Assembly (NCBI GenBank): GCA_029820915.1
Contig: JALGUI010000004.1
Location: 1-25,985 of the forward strand
DNA: 25,985 bases
Direction: 5' to 3'
DNA from: Candidatus Zipacnadia bacterium
GTDB lineage: Bacteria; Armatimonadota; Zipacnadia; Zipacnadales; UBA5352
Position 1 is the stretch's first letter. Every line of letters begins with the position of its first letter. The translations under genes and the position numbers were made by a program. Below the pieces are notes generated by a model. That model did no database searches and was not told the DNA's origin. It worked only from the letters and a program-made list of their open reading frames with translations. Positions 8,142 to 15,037 of the stretch are shown here, one piece after another.

Positions 8142-8981
8142 TCATCGCCTCAGCGCCCGCACGGCCCGGTGCACGGCCAGGAGCTGCTCGATCATCGCGC
8201 GCGCGTCGGCCAGCGGGATCATGTTGGGGCCGTCGCACGGCGCCTGCCCCGGCTCGGGGTGTACCTCCATGAAGACCGCGTCAATGCCCACGGCGACGGC
8301 CGCCCGAGCCAACACCGGGGCGAACTCGCGCTGCCCGCTCGACGCCCCGTAACCACCACTGGGGAGCTGTACCGAGTGGGTGGCGTCGAACACCACGGGG
8401 TAGCCCAGCGAGCGCATGATGGTCAAGCCGCGCATGTCCACCACGAGATTGTGATAGCCGAAGGTGATGCCGCGCTCGGTCACCATGACCTGCTCGTTTC
8501 CAGTCGAGGTGACCTTGCCGATGGAGAACTGCATGTCCTCGGGCGCGAGGAACTGGCCCTTCTTGATGTTCACGGGCTTGCCCGTCTCCCCCACGGCCAC
8601 GAGCAGGTCGGTCTGGCGCGACAGGAAGGCCGGGACCTGCAGCACGTCCAGCGCCTGCATGGCCAGCGGCACCTGGAGCACCTCGTGTACGTCCGACAGC
8701 ACCGGCACGTCCACCTCGTCGCGCACTCGCGCCAGGACCTCGAGGCCACGCTGCCAGCCCGGACCGCGCTCGGAGTCCACGGACGTGCGGTTGGCCTTGT
8801 CGTAGGAGGCCTTGAAGACGTAGGGCACGCCCAGGTCGGCGCAGATCTCGGCCAGGTCCCGGGCGATGGCGGCCGTGGCGTCGTAGTCCTCCACCAGGCA
8901 CGGCCCGGCGATGATCGCCAGCTTCTCGCCGCCGATCACGCAGTCCGGCTCCCGCACGACGATCTCCCTAACCGTGGCCAC
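8142..8981 (-). CDS. kdsA: 3-deoxy-8-phosphooctulonate (Kdo-8-P) synthase, metal-dependent class
   Basis: Predicted 279-aa TIM-barrel enzyme condensing phosphoenolpyruvate with arabinose 5-phosphate. Characteristic blocks: IAGPCLVE (24-31), FKASYDKANRTS (56-67), SDVHE, QVPAFLSRQTDLLVA, VNIKKGQFLAPEDM, FDATHSVQLPSGG, and EVHPEPGQAPCDGPNMI near 235-251. Cys28 in AGPC is the residue that marks metal-requiring KdsA enzymes (Aquifex type); E. coli-type metal-independent enzymes have Asn there. The start is GTG at 8981 with a strong GGGAGGAG seven bases upstream. It overlaps the kdsB 3' end by 14 nt and is followed after 4 nt by kdsD. Confidence 0.97.
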   Translation of the reverse strand: MATVREIVVREPDCVIGGEKLAIIAGPCLVEDYDATAAIARDLAEICADLGVPYVFKASYDKANRTSVDSERGPGWQRGLEVLARVRDEVDVPVLSDVHEVLQVPLAMQALDVLQVPAFLSRQTDLLVAVGETGKPVNIKKGQFLAPEDMQFSIGKVTSTGNEQVMVTERGITFGYHNLVVDMRGLTIMRSLGYPVVFDATHSVQLPSGGYGASSGQREFAPVLARAAVAVGIDAVFMEVHPEPGQAPCDGPNMIPLADARAMIEQLLAVHRAVRALRR

Positions 8982-9765
8982 CTGGCTGCTCCTCCCTCGC
9001 CAGCAGTTCGCGCACCCGCTCGAGATCGTCGGGCGTGTCCACGCCGATGGGCGAGTAGTCCACCTGCACGACGCGGATGCGCCTGCCCGCCTCCAGGGCG
9101 CGAAGCTGCTCCAGGCCCTCCGTCATCTCCAGTCGGGACTGCTCGAGCGCCGCGAACCACAGCAGCGCCTCGCGCCGGTAGACGTAGAGCCCGATGTGCT
9201 TGAGCGGCATGAGGCCGGAGCCGGGGTGCCGCCTCGGCGCGTCCGGCTGCTCGGCGCCCGGATCGACGCGGAAGTACGGGATGGGCGAGCGCGAGAAGTA
9301 CAGCGCCCAGCCGTCCGCATCGACGACCACCTTGACCGCCCATGGATCGAGGTGCTCCTCGAGCGTGTCGATCGGCGTCGCGATGGTCCCGATCTGCAGG
9401 TCCGGGTCGGTCAGGAAGGGCGCGACCGCCGCATCGATGGCCTCAGGCTCGATCATGGGCTCATCGCCCTGGACGTTGACGATCACGCCACACTCGACTC
9501 GCCCCGCGACCTCGGCCAGCCGGTCGGTGCCCGAGCGGTGATCGCCGCTCGTCATCTCGACCCGCCCGCCGAAGCCCAGCACCGCGTCGCGCACGCGCTC
9601 ATCATCGGTGGCGACGATCACGTCGTCGAGCAGCGACGCCTGCACGCAGCGCTCGTAGACACGCTGGATCATCGTCTTGCCCGCAAGGTCCAGCAGGACC
9701 TTGCCCGGCAGCCTCGTTGACGCATAGCGCGCGGGGATCATCCCGACGATTGACAGCTCGGCCAT
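8968..9765 (-). CDS. kdsB: 3-deoxy-manno-octulosonate (CMP-Kdo) cytidylyltransferase
   Basis: Predicted 265-aa cytoplasmic enzyme that activates Kdo with CTP to CMP-Kdo for LPS inner core assembly. The nucleotide-binding N-terminus reads IPARYASTRLPGKVL (10-24). Other KdsB blocks are VATDDERV, MTSGDHRSGTDRLAEV, VNVQGDEPMI, ALYFSRSPIPY and KHIGLYVYRREAL, and the C-terminus carries VDTPDDLERVRELL. ATG at 9765 was chosen because GGAGAC precedes it and the family begins here; the open frame extends to 9927 only by reading into the repeat element. It is the first gene after the element at 9785-10042, so its expression depends either on read-through from mreBCD or on a promoter I cannot identify. 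Confidence 0.97.
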   Translation of the reverse strand: MAELSIVGMIPARYASTRLPGKVLLDLAGKTMIQRVYERCVQASLLDDVIVATDDERVRDAVLGFGGRVEMTSGDHRSGTDRLAEVAGRVECGVIVNVQGDEPMIEPEAIDAAVAPFLTDPDLQIGTIATPIDTLEEHLDPWAVKVVVDADGWALYFSRSPIPYFRVDPGAEQPDAPRRHPGSGLMPLKHIGLYVYRREALLWFAALEQSRLEMTEGLEQLRALEAGRRIRVVQVDYSPIGVDTPDDLERVRELLAREEQPGGHG

Positions 9766-9784
9766 GTCCCGTCTCCTCAGCCGC

Positions 9785-10042
9785 CTAGTGCTGAGTTGCA
9801 GAAGTGGGCGCGTGTTCCTCAAGCGGGCTTGCCTCACCCCCCGGCCCCCTCTCCGGACGCAGCAAGCTGCGGGCGGAGAGGGGGAGAACACATAAGGAAG
9901 CGTAAATGCGCTACCTGCCCGGTGCACGAAAAAGCATTTTGATTCCCCCTCCGGAACGGAGGGGGTGCCGGTCCCGCCTCTGGGCGGGACCGGCGGGGGA
10001 GGCCCGCAGGACGATACGCGAGCTTCCGCAAGTAAGCACTAG
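9785..10042. mobile_element. MITE-like non-autonomous element with terminal inverted repeats
   Basis: A 258-bp non-coding segment bounded by CTAG on both sides and by imperfect terminal inverted repeats. The left end (9785-9804) and the reverse complement of the right end (10042-10023) match at 17 of 20 bases, both starting CTAGTGCT. Inside are three strong hairpins: 9845-9855 with 9874-9884 (extended by an inner 5-bp stem), 9945-9953 with 9957-9965, and 9968-9978 with 9983-9993 (11 bp, perfect). It has no coding capacity of its own. Ends containing TA within CTAG would fit a 2-bp TA duplication (IS630/Tc1 type) or a 4-bp CTAG duplication (IS5 type); which one cannot be told from a single copy. 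The right boundary provides the stop codon of mreD. Confidence 0.72.
9945..9993. repeat. Twin hairpins inside the MITE-like element
   Basis: Two adjacent stem-loops. The first pairs 9945-9953 with 9957-9965 (9 bp, 3-nt loop); the second pairs 9968-9978 with 9983-9993 (11 bp, 4-nt loop). On the minus strand the first is followed, about eight bases later, by a short run of five T. They could act as a leaky terminator between mreD and kdsB, but spacing to the T-run is longer than in a classical intrinsic terminator. Confidence 0.6.
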
Positions 10043-10515
10043 TCCTCGGGTCGCAGCAGCGTCGTAACGACGCGCACCGCCCCGAAGACCGGCACGGTGG
10101 CCAGTGCCGTGTAGGGCGCGCCGACGAAGATGTGCAACAGCCACGGGCCGGGACTGGGCGGCGCCGCGAAGATCAGCCGGATCAGCTCCACGACCGGCAG
10201 GGCGATCAGGGCCACCAGCGACGCAACCAGCACGCGTTCGGCCAGAAGCTGCCCGCGCAGCAGGCCCACCGCAACGCCGAGCCCCATGTAGGCCACGAAG
10301 GTGCCGCCCAGCCATGCGCCCTGCACGCTCGCGAGCAGCAGGCCGCCGACCAGGCCACCGAAGCAGCCGGCGACGGGGCCGCCGCTGAGTCCGATGCTGA
10401 TGACGGCTGCCAGCACCAGGTGCGGCCCCTGGCCACGCACAAGCAACCAGCCGGGCCACGTGCGCTCAACGGCGGTCGCCAGAATCAGCAGTATCGGGTA
10501 GGCGAGATAGATCAC
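10039..10515 (-). CDS. mreD: Rod shape-determining protein MreD
   Basis: Predicted 158-aa integral membrane protein with about five hydrophobic segments (for example residues 3-20, 30-60, 70-90, 100-115, 130-150) and the basic/proline-containing loops typical of MreD. It is assigned mainly from its position directly after mreC in the order mreB-mreC-mreD, supported by size and topology. In the cell it helps couple MreB filaments to the peptidoglycan elongation machinery. The stop codon TAG lies inside the CTAG edge of the MITE-like element (10039-10042), so the last codons LRPED precede an element-supplied stop. The protein is near normal length, so any truncation is slight. 27 nt separate it from mreC. 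Confidence 0.85.
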   Translation of the reverse strand: MIYLAYPILLILATAVERTWPGWLLVRGQGPHLVLAAVISIGLSGGPVAGCFGGLVGGLLLASVQGAWLGGTFVAYMGLGVAVGLLRGQLLAERVLVASLVALIALPVVELIRLIFAAPPSPGPWLLHIFVGAPYTALATVPVFGAVRVVTTLLRPED

Positions 10516-10542
10516 CGGGCTGACAATCCTCGTGCCGGGCGC

Positions 10543-11382
10543 TCAGCCGCCCCGCCGGATGACCCGGACGTAGTCCAGGTGGTCGAAGTCCGCGTACGGC
10601 TTCACGCAGGCGACGATCGACGCCACGTTCACCTCGGAGCGCTCCACCCGCTCCACGACCCCGATCGGCAGCCCGGCCGGGTAGACGCCGCCCAGGCCGG
10701 AGCTGACCACCGTGTCTCCCACGCGAACGTCGGCGCCGTGCGGGAGCTTGCTCAGCAGCAGCATCTGGCCACCCTCGTGCTCCTGCGGCGCTGCGTAGAC
10801 GATGCCGTGGTCGCCGTCCTCGCGCAGGATCCTCGCGGCCACCGCGTGGTCGGCGTCGAGCAGCAGCACCACGATGCCCCGGTTGCCCTGCGCCTCGACG
10901 ACGCGCCCGACCAGCCCCGCCTCGGTGCGCACGATCGTTCCCTGCTCGAGTTCCCTGCTGGCCTCGATCGTGATGCGCTTGCGGCGCGGGTCCGAGGACC
11001 AGTCGATCACGCGCGCGGGCGTGCCGGTCGGTACGCCCGTGGCATCCCAGCCAAGCTTGGCCTTCATGGCCTTGTTCTCGAGGTAGTAGCTGTACATCGC
11101 GATCTTATCGGCCTCGAGTTCCGCCACGCGCCGCAGCAGCTCGTCGCGCTCACGCGCGAGCCGGCCGCCGTGCAGGGCCGCGGTGTTGAGGTTGCGCAAC
11201 ACCGTGCCGAAGGTCACCAGCGCCGACTGCGCCGGCCACACCACGCGCTGGGCGGCCCGCTCGGCCAAGCTCACCTCGCCCTTCCCGCGAGCGCGGTGCT
11301 GAACCACGGTCAGGATCGCGGCCACCAGGGCCAGGGCCAGGACCGGCTCCCACCGATAGTGCGTTGTGTGCATGGCTCGCAC
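10543..11382 (-). CDS. mreC: Rod shape-determining protein MreC
   Basis: Predicted 279-aa bitopic membrane protein. A short cytoplasmic N-terminus is followed by a membrane segment (about 14-28), a basic stretch, a periplasmic coiled coil (about 75-115, rich in charged heptads such as RLARERDELLRRVAELEADK), and then the MreC beta-domains, seen as ARVIDWSSDPRRKRITIEAS, GLVGRVVE, LLLDADHAVAARI, VRVGDTVVSSGLGGVYPAGLPIG and a closing FDHLDYVRV. It scaffolds elongation-specific peptidoglycan synthesis. The start is GTG at 11382, preceded by AGGTGA six bases upstream; an ATG at 11373 is the alternative. Six bases separate it from the mreB stop. Confidence 0.95.
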   Translation of the reverse strand: MRAMHTTHYRWEPVLALALVAAILTVVQHRARGKGEVSLAERAAQRVVWPAQSALVTFGTVLRNLNTAALHGGRLARERDELLRRVAELEADKIAMYSYYLENKAMKAKLGWDATGVPTGTPARVIDWSSDPRRKRITIEASRELEQGTIVRTEAGLVGRVVEAQGNRGIVVLLLDADHAVAARILREDGDHGIVYAAPQEHEGGQMLLLSKLPHGADVRVGDTVVSSGLGGVYPAGLPIGVVERVERSEVNVASIVACVKPYADFDHLDYVRVIRRGG

Positions 11383-11388
11383 GAGACA

Positions 11389-12441
11389 TCACCTGCGCGA
11401 TGGGAACCCGTCCAGCTCCTCGAGGTAGCGAGCGGTCCCCACGACAACGGCGGTCAGCGGGTCATCGGCGATATACACGGGCACATCGGTCTCGGCGCTG
11501 ATGAGCTGGTCGAGGCCGCGCAGCAGCGCGACGCCGCCCGCCAGCACGATCCCGCGGCTCATCACGTCCGCCGCCAGCTCCGGCGGGGTCTCGTCCAGCG
11601 TCTCCTTGATGAGCTCGACGATGACCCCCAGCGGCTCGCGGATGGCCTCACGCACCTGCTGCGAGGTCAGCGGCATGCTACGCGGCAGCCCGGACATCAG
11701 GTCCTTGCCGCGGATCGTCATCTCCTGCTCCTCGGGCAGCGGGAAGGCCGAGCCGATCTTGATCTTGATCTCCTCGGCGGTTCGCTGGCCGATGTGCAGA
11801 TTCAGTTCGTGGCGGACGTAGGCGGCAATGGCCTCGTCCATCTCCTCGCCGGCCACGCGCACCGACTGCTCGGTGCAGATGCCGCCGAGCGAGATGACCG
11901 CAACCTCGGTGGTGCCGCCGCCGATGTCCACGACCATGCTGCCGACGGGCTCGCCCACGGGCATCCCGGCGCCGATGGCCGCGGCCATGGGCTCGTCGAT
12001 GACCACGGCCGACCAGGCCCCGGCCCGCCGCGTCGCCTCCTCGACCGCCCGGCGCTCGACCTCGGTGATGCCGGACGGCACGCCGATGACCACGCGCGGA
12101 TGCTCCCACACGCGGCGGGTCAGCACCTTCTCGATGAAGTGGTGCAGCATGGCCTCGGTGGTGTCGAAGTCCGCGATAACGCCGTCGCGCAGCGGGCGCA
12201 CGGCCGTGATGTGGGCCGGCGTGCGCCCGACCATCCGCTTGGCCTCCTCGCCCACGGCGAGGACGTGGCCGGTCGAGCTGTCAACAGCCACGACGGACGG
12301 CTCGCGGAGCATGATGCCGCGACCCTTGACGTGCACCAGCGTGTTCGCGGTGCCAAGGTCGATGCCCAGGTCCCGTGAGAACCGGCCGACCAGGCCCCCG
12401 AAGTAGCGCGCCACGCTTGCGAGCACCCCTCGCCCGAGCAT
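11389..12441 (-). CDS. mreB: Rod shape-determining protein MreB (actin-like)
   Basis: Predicted 350-aa cytoplasmic actin homologue that forms membrane-associated filaments guiding lateral wall growth. Motifs: phosphate-1 GIDLGTANTLVHVKG (about 24-38), MLREPSVVAVD, VIADFDTTEAMLHHFI, VVIGVPSGITEVERRAVEE, phosphate-2 VVDIGGGTTEVAVIS, and adenosine motif IVLAGGVALLRGLDQL. The N-terminus has an amphipathic stretch (VLASVARYFGGLVGRFSRD) suited to membrane contact and slightly longer than in many MreBs. ATG at 12441 is preferred over the upstream ATG at 12477 because GGAGG lies just before it, though spacing is short (4 nt). It heads the mre cluster, 102 nt after maf. Confidence 0.97.
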   Translation of the reverse strand: MLGRGVLASVARYFGGLVGRFSRDLGIDLGTANTLVHVKGRGIMLREPSVVAVDSSTGHVLAVGEEAKRMVGRTPAHITAVRPLRDGVIADFDTTEAMLHHFIEKVLTRRVWEHPRVVIGVPSGITEVERRAVEEATRRAGAWSAVVIDEPMAAAIGAGMPVGEPVGSMVVDIGGGTTEVAVISLGGICTEQSVRVAGEEMDEAIAAYVRHELNLHIGQRTAEEIKIKIGSAFPLPEEQEMTIRGKDLMSGLPRSMPLTSQQVREAIREPLGVIVELIKETLDETPPELAADVMSRGIVLAGGVALLRGLDQLISAETDVPVYIADDPLTAVVVGTARYLEELDGFPSRR

Positions 12442-12506
12442 ACCGCCTCCAGGGCGCGGAATGCGCCCTCCGGTCATCGCCCGTCGTGGTGCGTCGTCAC
12501 GTTGGT

Positions 12507-12519
12507 CCTGAAGTTCAGG
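12507..12519. promoter_or_regulatory. 13-bp palindrome upstream of mreB
   Basis: CCTGAAGTTCAGG, two perfect 6-bp half-sites around a single central base, lies 66-78 nt upstream of the mreB start in the maf-mreB gap. It could be a small operator or a fortuitous repeat; no clear -10/-35 pair is visible next to it. Confidence 0.25.
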
Positions 12520-12543
12520 TTGGGCGTCTACAGCCGTTCCCCC

Positions 12544-13227
12544 CTATGCGTCCCGGTCGGAGGCCCCGTGACCGATCCCGTCGTATCCAAGTTCGACCAG
12601 CATCTCCCATGTCCGGCTCAGTGGCAGTCCAACGACGTTGAAGTAACACCCGTCTATGTCGCGAACCAGGAGCGCCCCATGGCCCTGAATGCCGTAGGCG
12701 CCGGCCTTGTCCGGCGGCTCTCCGGTGGCGATGTAGCGCTCGATCTCACCATCGCTGAGCGCGCGGAAAGCGACGCGCGTGTGTTCGGCGTGCTCGGTCA
12801 GCAGGCGGGCGCCATCGGAGGCGCCGATGGCGATGGCGACCGCGCTGATCACCTCGTGCTCGCGCCCCGACAGCGCGCGCAGCATCCCCCGGGCCTCGTC
12901 GGGACCGGACGGCTTGCCGAGCACCTGATCGCCGAGCACGACCACCGTGTCGGCGCCGAGGACCAGCCGCCCGGGCAGCTCCCCGGCCACGTCAAGCGCC
13001 TTCTGGCACGCGTGCTCCAGGGCGACGGCCTCGGGCCCGCGGCCCACCTCGTCGGCCTCCTCGGCCACGTCGGACACGCGAACATCGAACGGCAGGCCCA
13101 CCTGTCGCAGCAGCGCGGCGCGCCGCGGCGACGCCGACGCGAGCACCAGCGGCCGGCGCAGCGCGCGCTCCAGCTCCGCGTCCTGAGCGGCCCGTTGCTC
13201 ACGAAGGTGCGTCATGCGCTCACTCAC
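12544..13227 (-). CDS. maf: Maf-family nucleoside triphosphate pyrophosphatase
   Basis: Predicted 227-aa cytoplasmic protein; Maf proteins hydrolyse non-canonical or excess NTPs (dTTP/UTP or m7GTP, depending on subfamily) to NMP and pyrophosphate. The hallmark LASASPRRAALLRQ is at about 28-41, followed by LGADTVVVLGDQVLGKP, SGREHEVISAVA, EIERYIATGEPPDKAGAYGIQGHG and DIDGCYFNVVGLPLSRT. The catalytic Asp and the GKP, KAGAYG and NVVGLP blocks are intact and suggest the YhdE (dTTP/UTP) type. An N-terminal extension of about 24 residues precedes SASPRR; the start is GTG at 13227 or ATG at 13215 within it. Maf genes often sit next to mreBCD, as here. Confidence 0.95.
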   Translation of the reverse strand: MSERMTHLREQRAAQDAELERALRRPLVLASASPRRAALLRQVGLPFDVRVSDVAEEADEVGRGPEAVALEHACQKALDVAGELPGRLVLGADTVVVLGDQVLGKPSGPDEARGMLRALSGREHEVISAVAIAIGASDGARLLTEHAEHTRVAFRALSDGEIERYIATGEPPDKAGAYGIQGHGALLVRDIDGCYFNVVGLPLSRTWEMLVELGYDGIGHGASDRDA

Positions 13228-13279
13228 CGCTCAATCCGGCCCGTTCCGGACCGGCATCTCCCTTCCGGTTAACGCCGAA

Positions 13280-13302
13280 GCGGGCGCCGACGGAGCGCCC
13301 GC
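13280..13302. other. Stem-loop downstream of the UbiB-like gene
   Basis: An 8-bp perfect inverted repeat (13280-13287 with 13295-13302, 7-nt loop) lies about 40 nt past the stop of the UbiB-like gene in the 112-nt gap before maf. It lacks a T-run. It may slow or end the upstream transcript or be chance in GC-rich DNA. Confidence 0.3.
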
Positions 13303-13339
13303 CGCCTCGGACGCCGCCCGTGCGCGACGCCGCCCTCCC

Positions 13340-15037
13340 TCACAGGCGACCCGACCGCAGGATCGAATATAGCAGCCAGCCCCCCATCACTGCGCCGACG
13401 ACTACGTAGACGATTGGCATCAAGCGCAGCGGGCCCGGCATGGTGGCGGCCGTCTCGCTGGTGAAGATGATCGCCGAAGCCATGATGATCGCCGCCACGA
13501 CCACCGCAAAGGACAGGCGGTTGGTCATCGTGTCCATGCGCTGCATGTACTTCTCCAACCCCGTGGGCCGAAACCTGACTGTCAGGCCGCCGGCCAGGCC
13601 CTGCGCCAGCATATTGCTGAGCTGGCGCGGCAGCCGCATTGAGTAGCGCTGCACCGTCCAGACGAGGTCCGCCAGTTCGCTGAGAATGTGCGCGGGCGCG
13701 AACCATTCGCGCCAGACGACCTGCGCCGTCGCGCCGGCCGCCTCGTTGAAGTCGAAGTCCGGATTGAGCTGCACGCACACTCCCTCGGTTATCCCCATTG
13801 CCCGTGTGAGCTGCGGGTAGATCGCCGGCATCCGGATGCGCTGCTCGAAGATGGTGCCCATGATCTCCTCGAGCATCTCGCCCAGCACCCCCGTCGAGGT
13901 CATCCGCTGGCCGTAGTGGCTGATCGCCTTCTCTATCTGCGCCTCCAGGTCCAGCAGGTTAGTGGCGTCGCTGATGGTCCCGATCACGATTACTTCGTCG
14001 AACACGCCCTGCGCGTCCCCGTCAACCACCGCGACGAGCAGCCGCATGAAGGCCTCGCGCATTCGCCTGCCCATGGTGCCCACGTACCCGCAGTCGAGGA
14101 AGGCGATCTGGCCCACCGGCGTGTAGCGCAGGTTCCCCTGGTGCGGATCGGCGTGGAAGCAGCCGTCGCGGAATATCTGCTTGAGCATCAACTCGGCGAA
14201 GTCGTCCGCGAGGCGCTCGCGATCCACGCCCGCCTCGTCGAGTGCCTCGATGTCGTCGAGCCGGACGCCCTCGATCCACTCGAAGGTGACGACGCGCCGG
14301 CGCGTGAGCGACCAGTGGACGCGAGGCACCTTGGCGCGCGGATCGTCGTCCAGGTTCTGGCGCAGCGTCTCCGTCGAGTGCCCCTCGGTCACGAAGTCGA
14401 GCTCTGTGCGCAACGAGCGCGCGAATTCCTCGGCCAGGTCTGAGACGTTGTACAGCCGACACCACTCGGAGTAGTGCTCGGCCTGCCGGGCGGCGCGCAC
14501 GAGCATGTCGAGGTCGGTCTCGACCTCCAGCTCGGTGCCCGGCTTCTGCACCTTGACCGCGACCTTCTCGCCGCTGCGCGTCACCGCCTGGTACACCTGG
14601 CTGAGTGACGCCGAGGCGACCGGCTCGGGGTCGAACTCCAGGAACAGCTCGTCGAGTGGCGCGCCCAGCTCGGACTCGACTACCTCGCGCGCCTCGTCGA
14701 AGCTGACCGGCGGCACTTCCTCCTGCAGCTTGCGCAGCTCGCGCGCGATGTCGAGCGGCAGGATGTCGATCCGGCTGCTGAGCGCCTGGCCGAGCTTGAT
14801 CGCCGTTACCCCGAGCTCCTCGAGCGCCAGGCGCAGGCGGACGGCGGGCTCCATCCCCGCCTTGTCCTCATCGCGCATCCCCCGCCAACGTGTGGGCAGG
14901 AAGCGCTCGAGGCCCGCCATCTGCATGAACGAGCCGAAGCCGAAGCGGACCAGTACCCTCGCAACGTGCTGGGCCCGCCGCATCCAGTTGCCGGCGCGCC
15001 GGTGGATTCCCAGGAATCCCGACTCAGATTGCGGCAT
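13340..15037 (-). CDS. ABC1/UbiB (AarF) atypical kinase-like protein
   Basis: Predicted 565-aa protein of the ABC1/ADCK/UbiB family, ATPases linked to ubiquinone or other isoprenoid-lipid metabolism. The N-terminal KxGQ motif reads IKLGQALSSR (80-89). The Ala-rich nucleotide loop is PVASASLSQVY (139-149, family AAAS), the VAIK-type lysine is in VAVKVQKPG (159-167), TELDFVTEG (211-219) corresponds to the ExD signature, the catalytic loop is FHADPHQGN (294-302), and the DFG-like motif is LDCG (314-317). Two C-terminal hydrophobic segments (about 505-525 and 540-560) anchor it in the membrane. All catalytic residues appear present. Its 5' end overlaps the radical SAM gene by 14 nt. The name ubiB is withheld because no quinone genes are nearby. 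Confidence 0.93.
   Translation of the reverse strand: MPQSESGFLGIHRRAGNWMRRAQHVARVLVRFGFGSFMQMAGLERFLPTRWRGMRDEDKAGMEPAVRLRLALEELGVTAIKLGQALSSRIDILPLDIARELRKLQEEVPPVSFDEAREVVESELGAPLDELFLEFDPEPVASASLSQVYQAVTRSGEKVAVKVQKPGTELEVETDLDMLVRAARQAEHYSEWCRLYNVSDLAEEFARSLRTELDFVTEGHSTETLRQNLDDDPRAKVPRVHWSLTRRRVVTFEWIEGVRLDDIEALDEAGVDRERLADDFAELMLKQIFRDGCFHADPHQGNLRYTPVGQIAFLDCGYVGTMGRRMREAFMRLLVAVVDGDAQGVFDEVIVIGTISDATNLLDLEAQIEKAISHYGQRMTSTGVLGEMLEEIMGTIFEQRIRMPAIYPQLTRAMGITEGVCVQLNPDFDFNEAAGATAQVVWREWFAPAHILSELADLVWTVQRYSMRLPRQLSNMLAQGLAGGLTVRFRPTGLEKYMQRMDTMTNRLSFAVVVAAIIMASAIIFTSETAATMPGPLRLMPIVYVVVGAVMGGWLLYSILRSGRL

Noticed and set aside
7151..9765. Kdo genes as evidence for a recently acquired island
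   Set aside because: Base composition and codon style match the neighbours, and the genes are joined by normal operon spacing; the element beside them does not flank both sides.
9766..9927. Upstream extension of kdsB into the repeat element
   Set aside because: Translation is low-complexity Pro/Arg/Ser from the element; the family starts at the ATG at 9765.
10132..12378. Long plus-strand open frame (748 codons) across mreBCD
   Set aside because: It is antisense to three clear genes and its translation is an Arg/His/Gln/Asp-rich shadow, as expected in GC-rich DNA.
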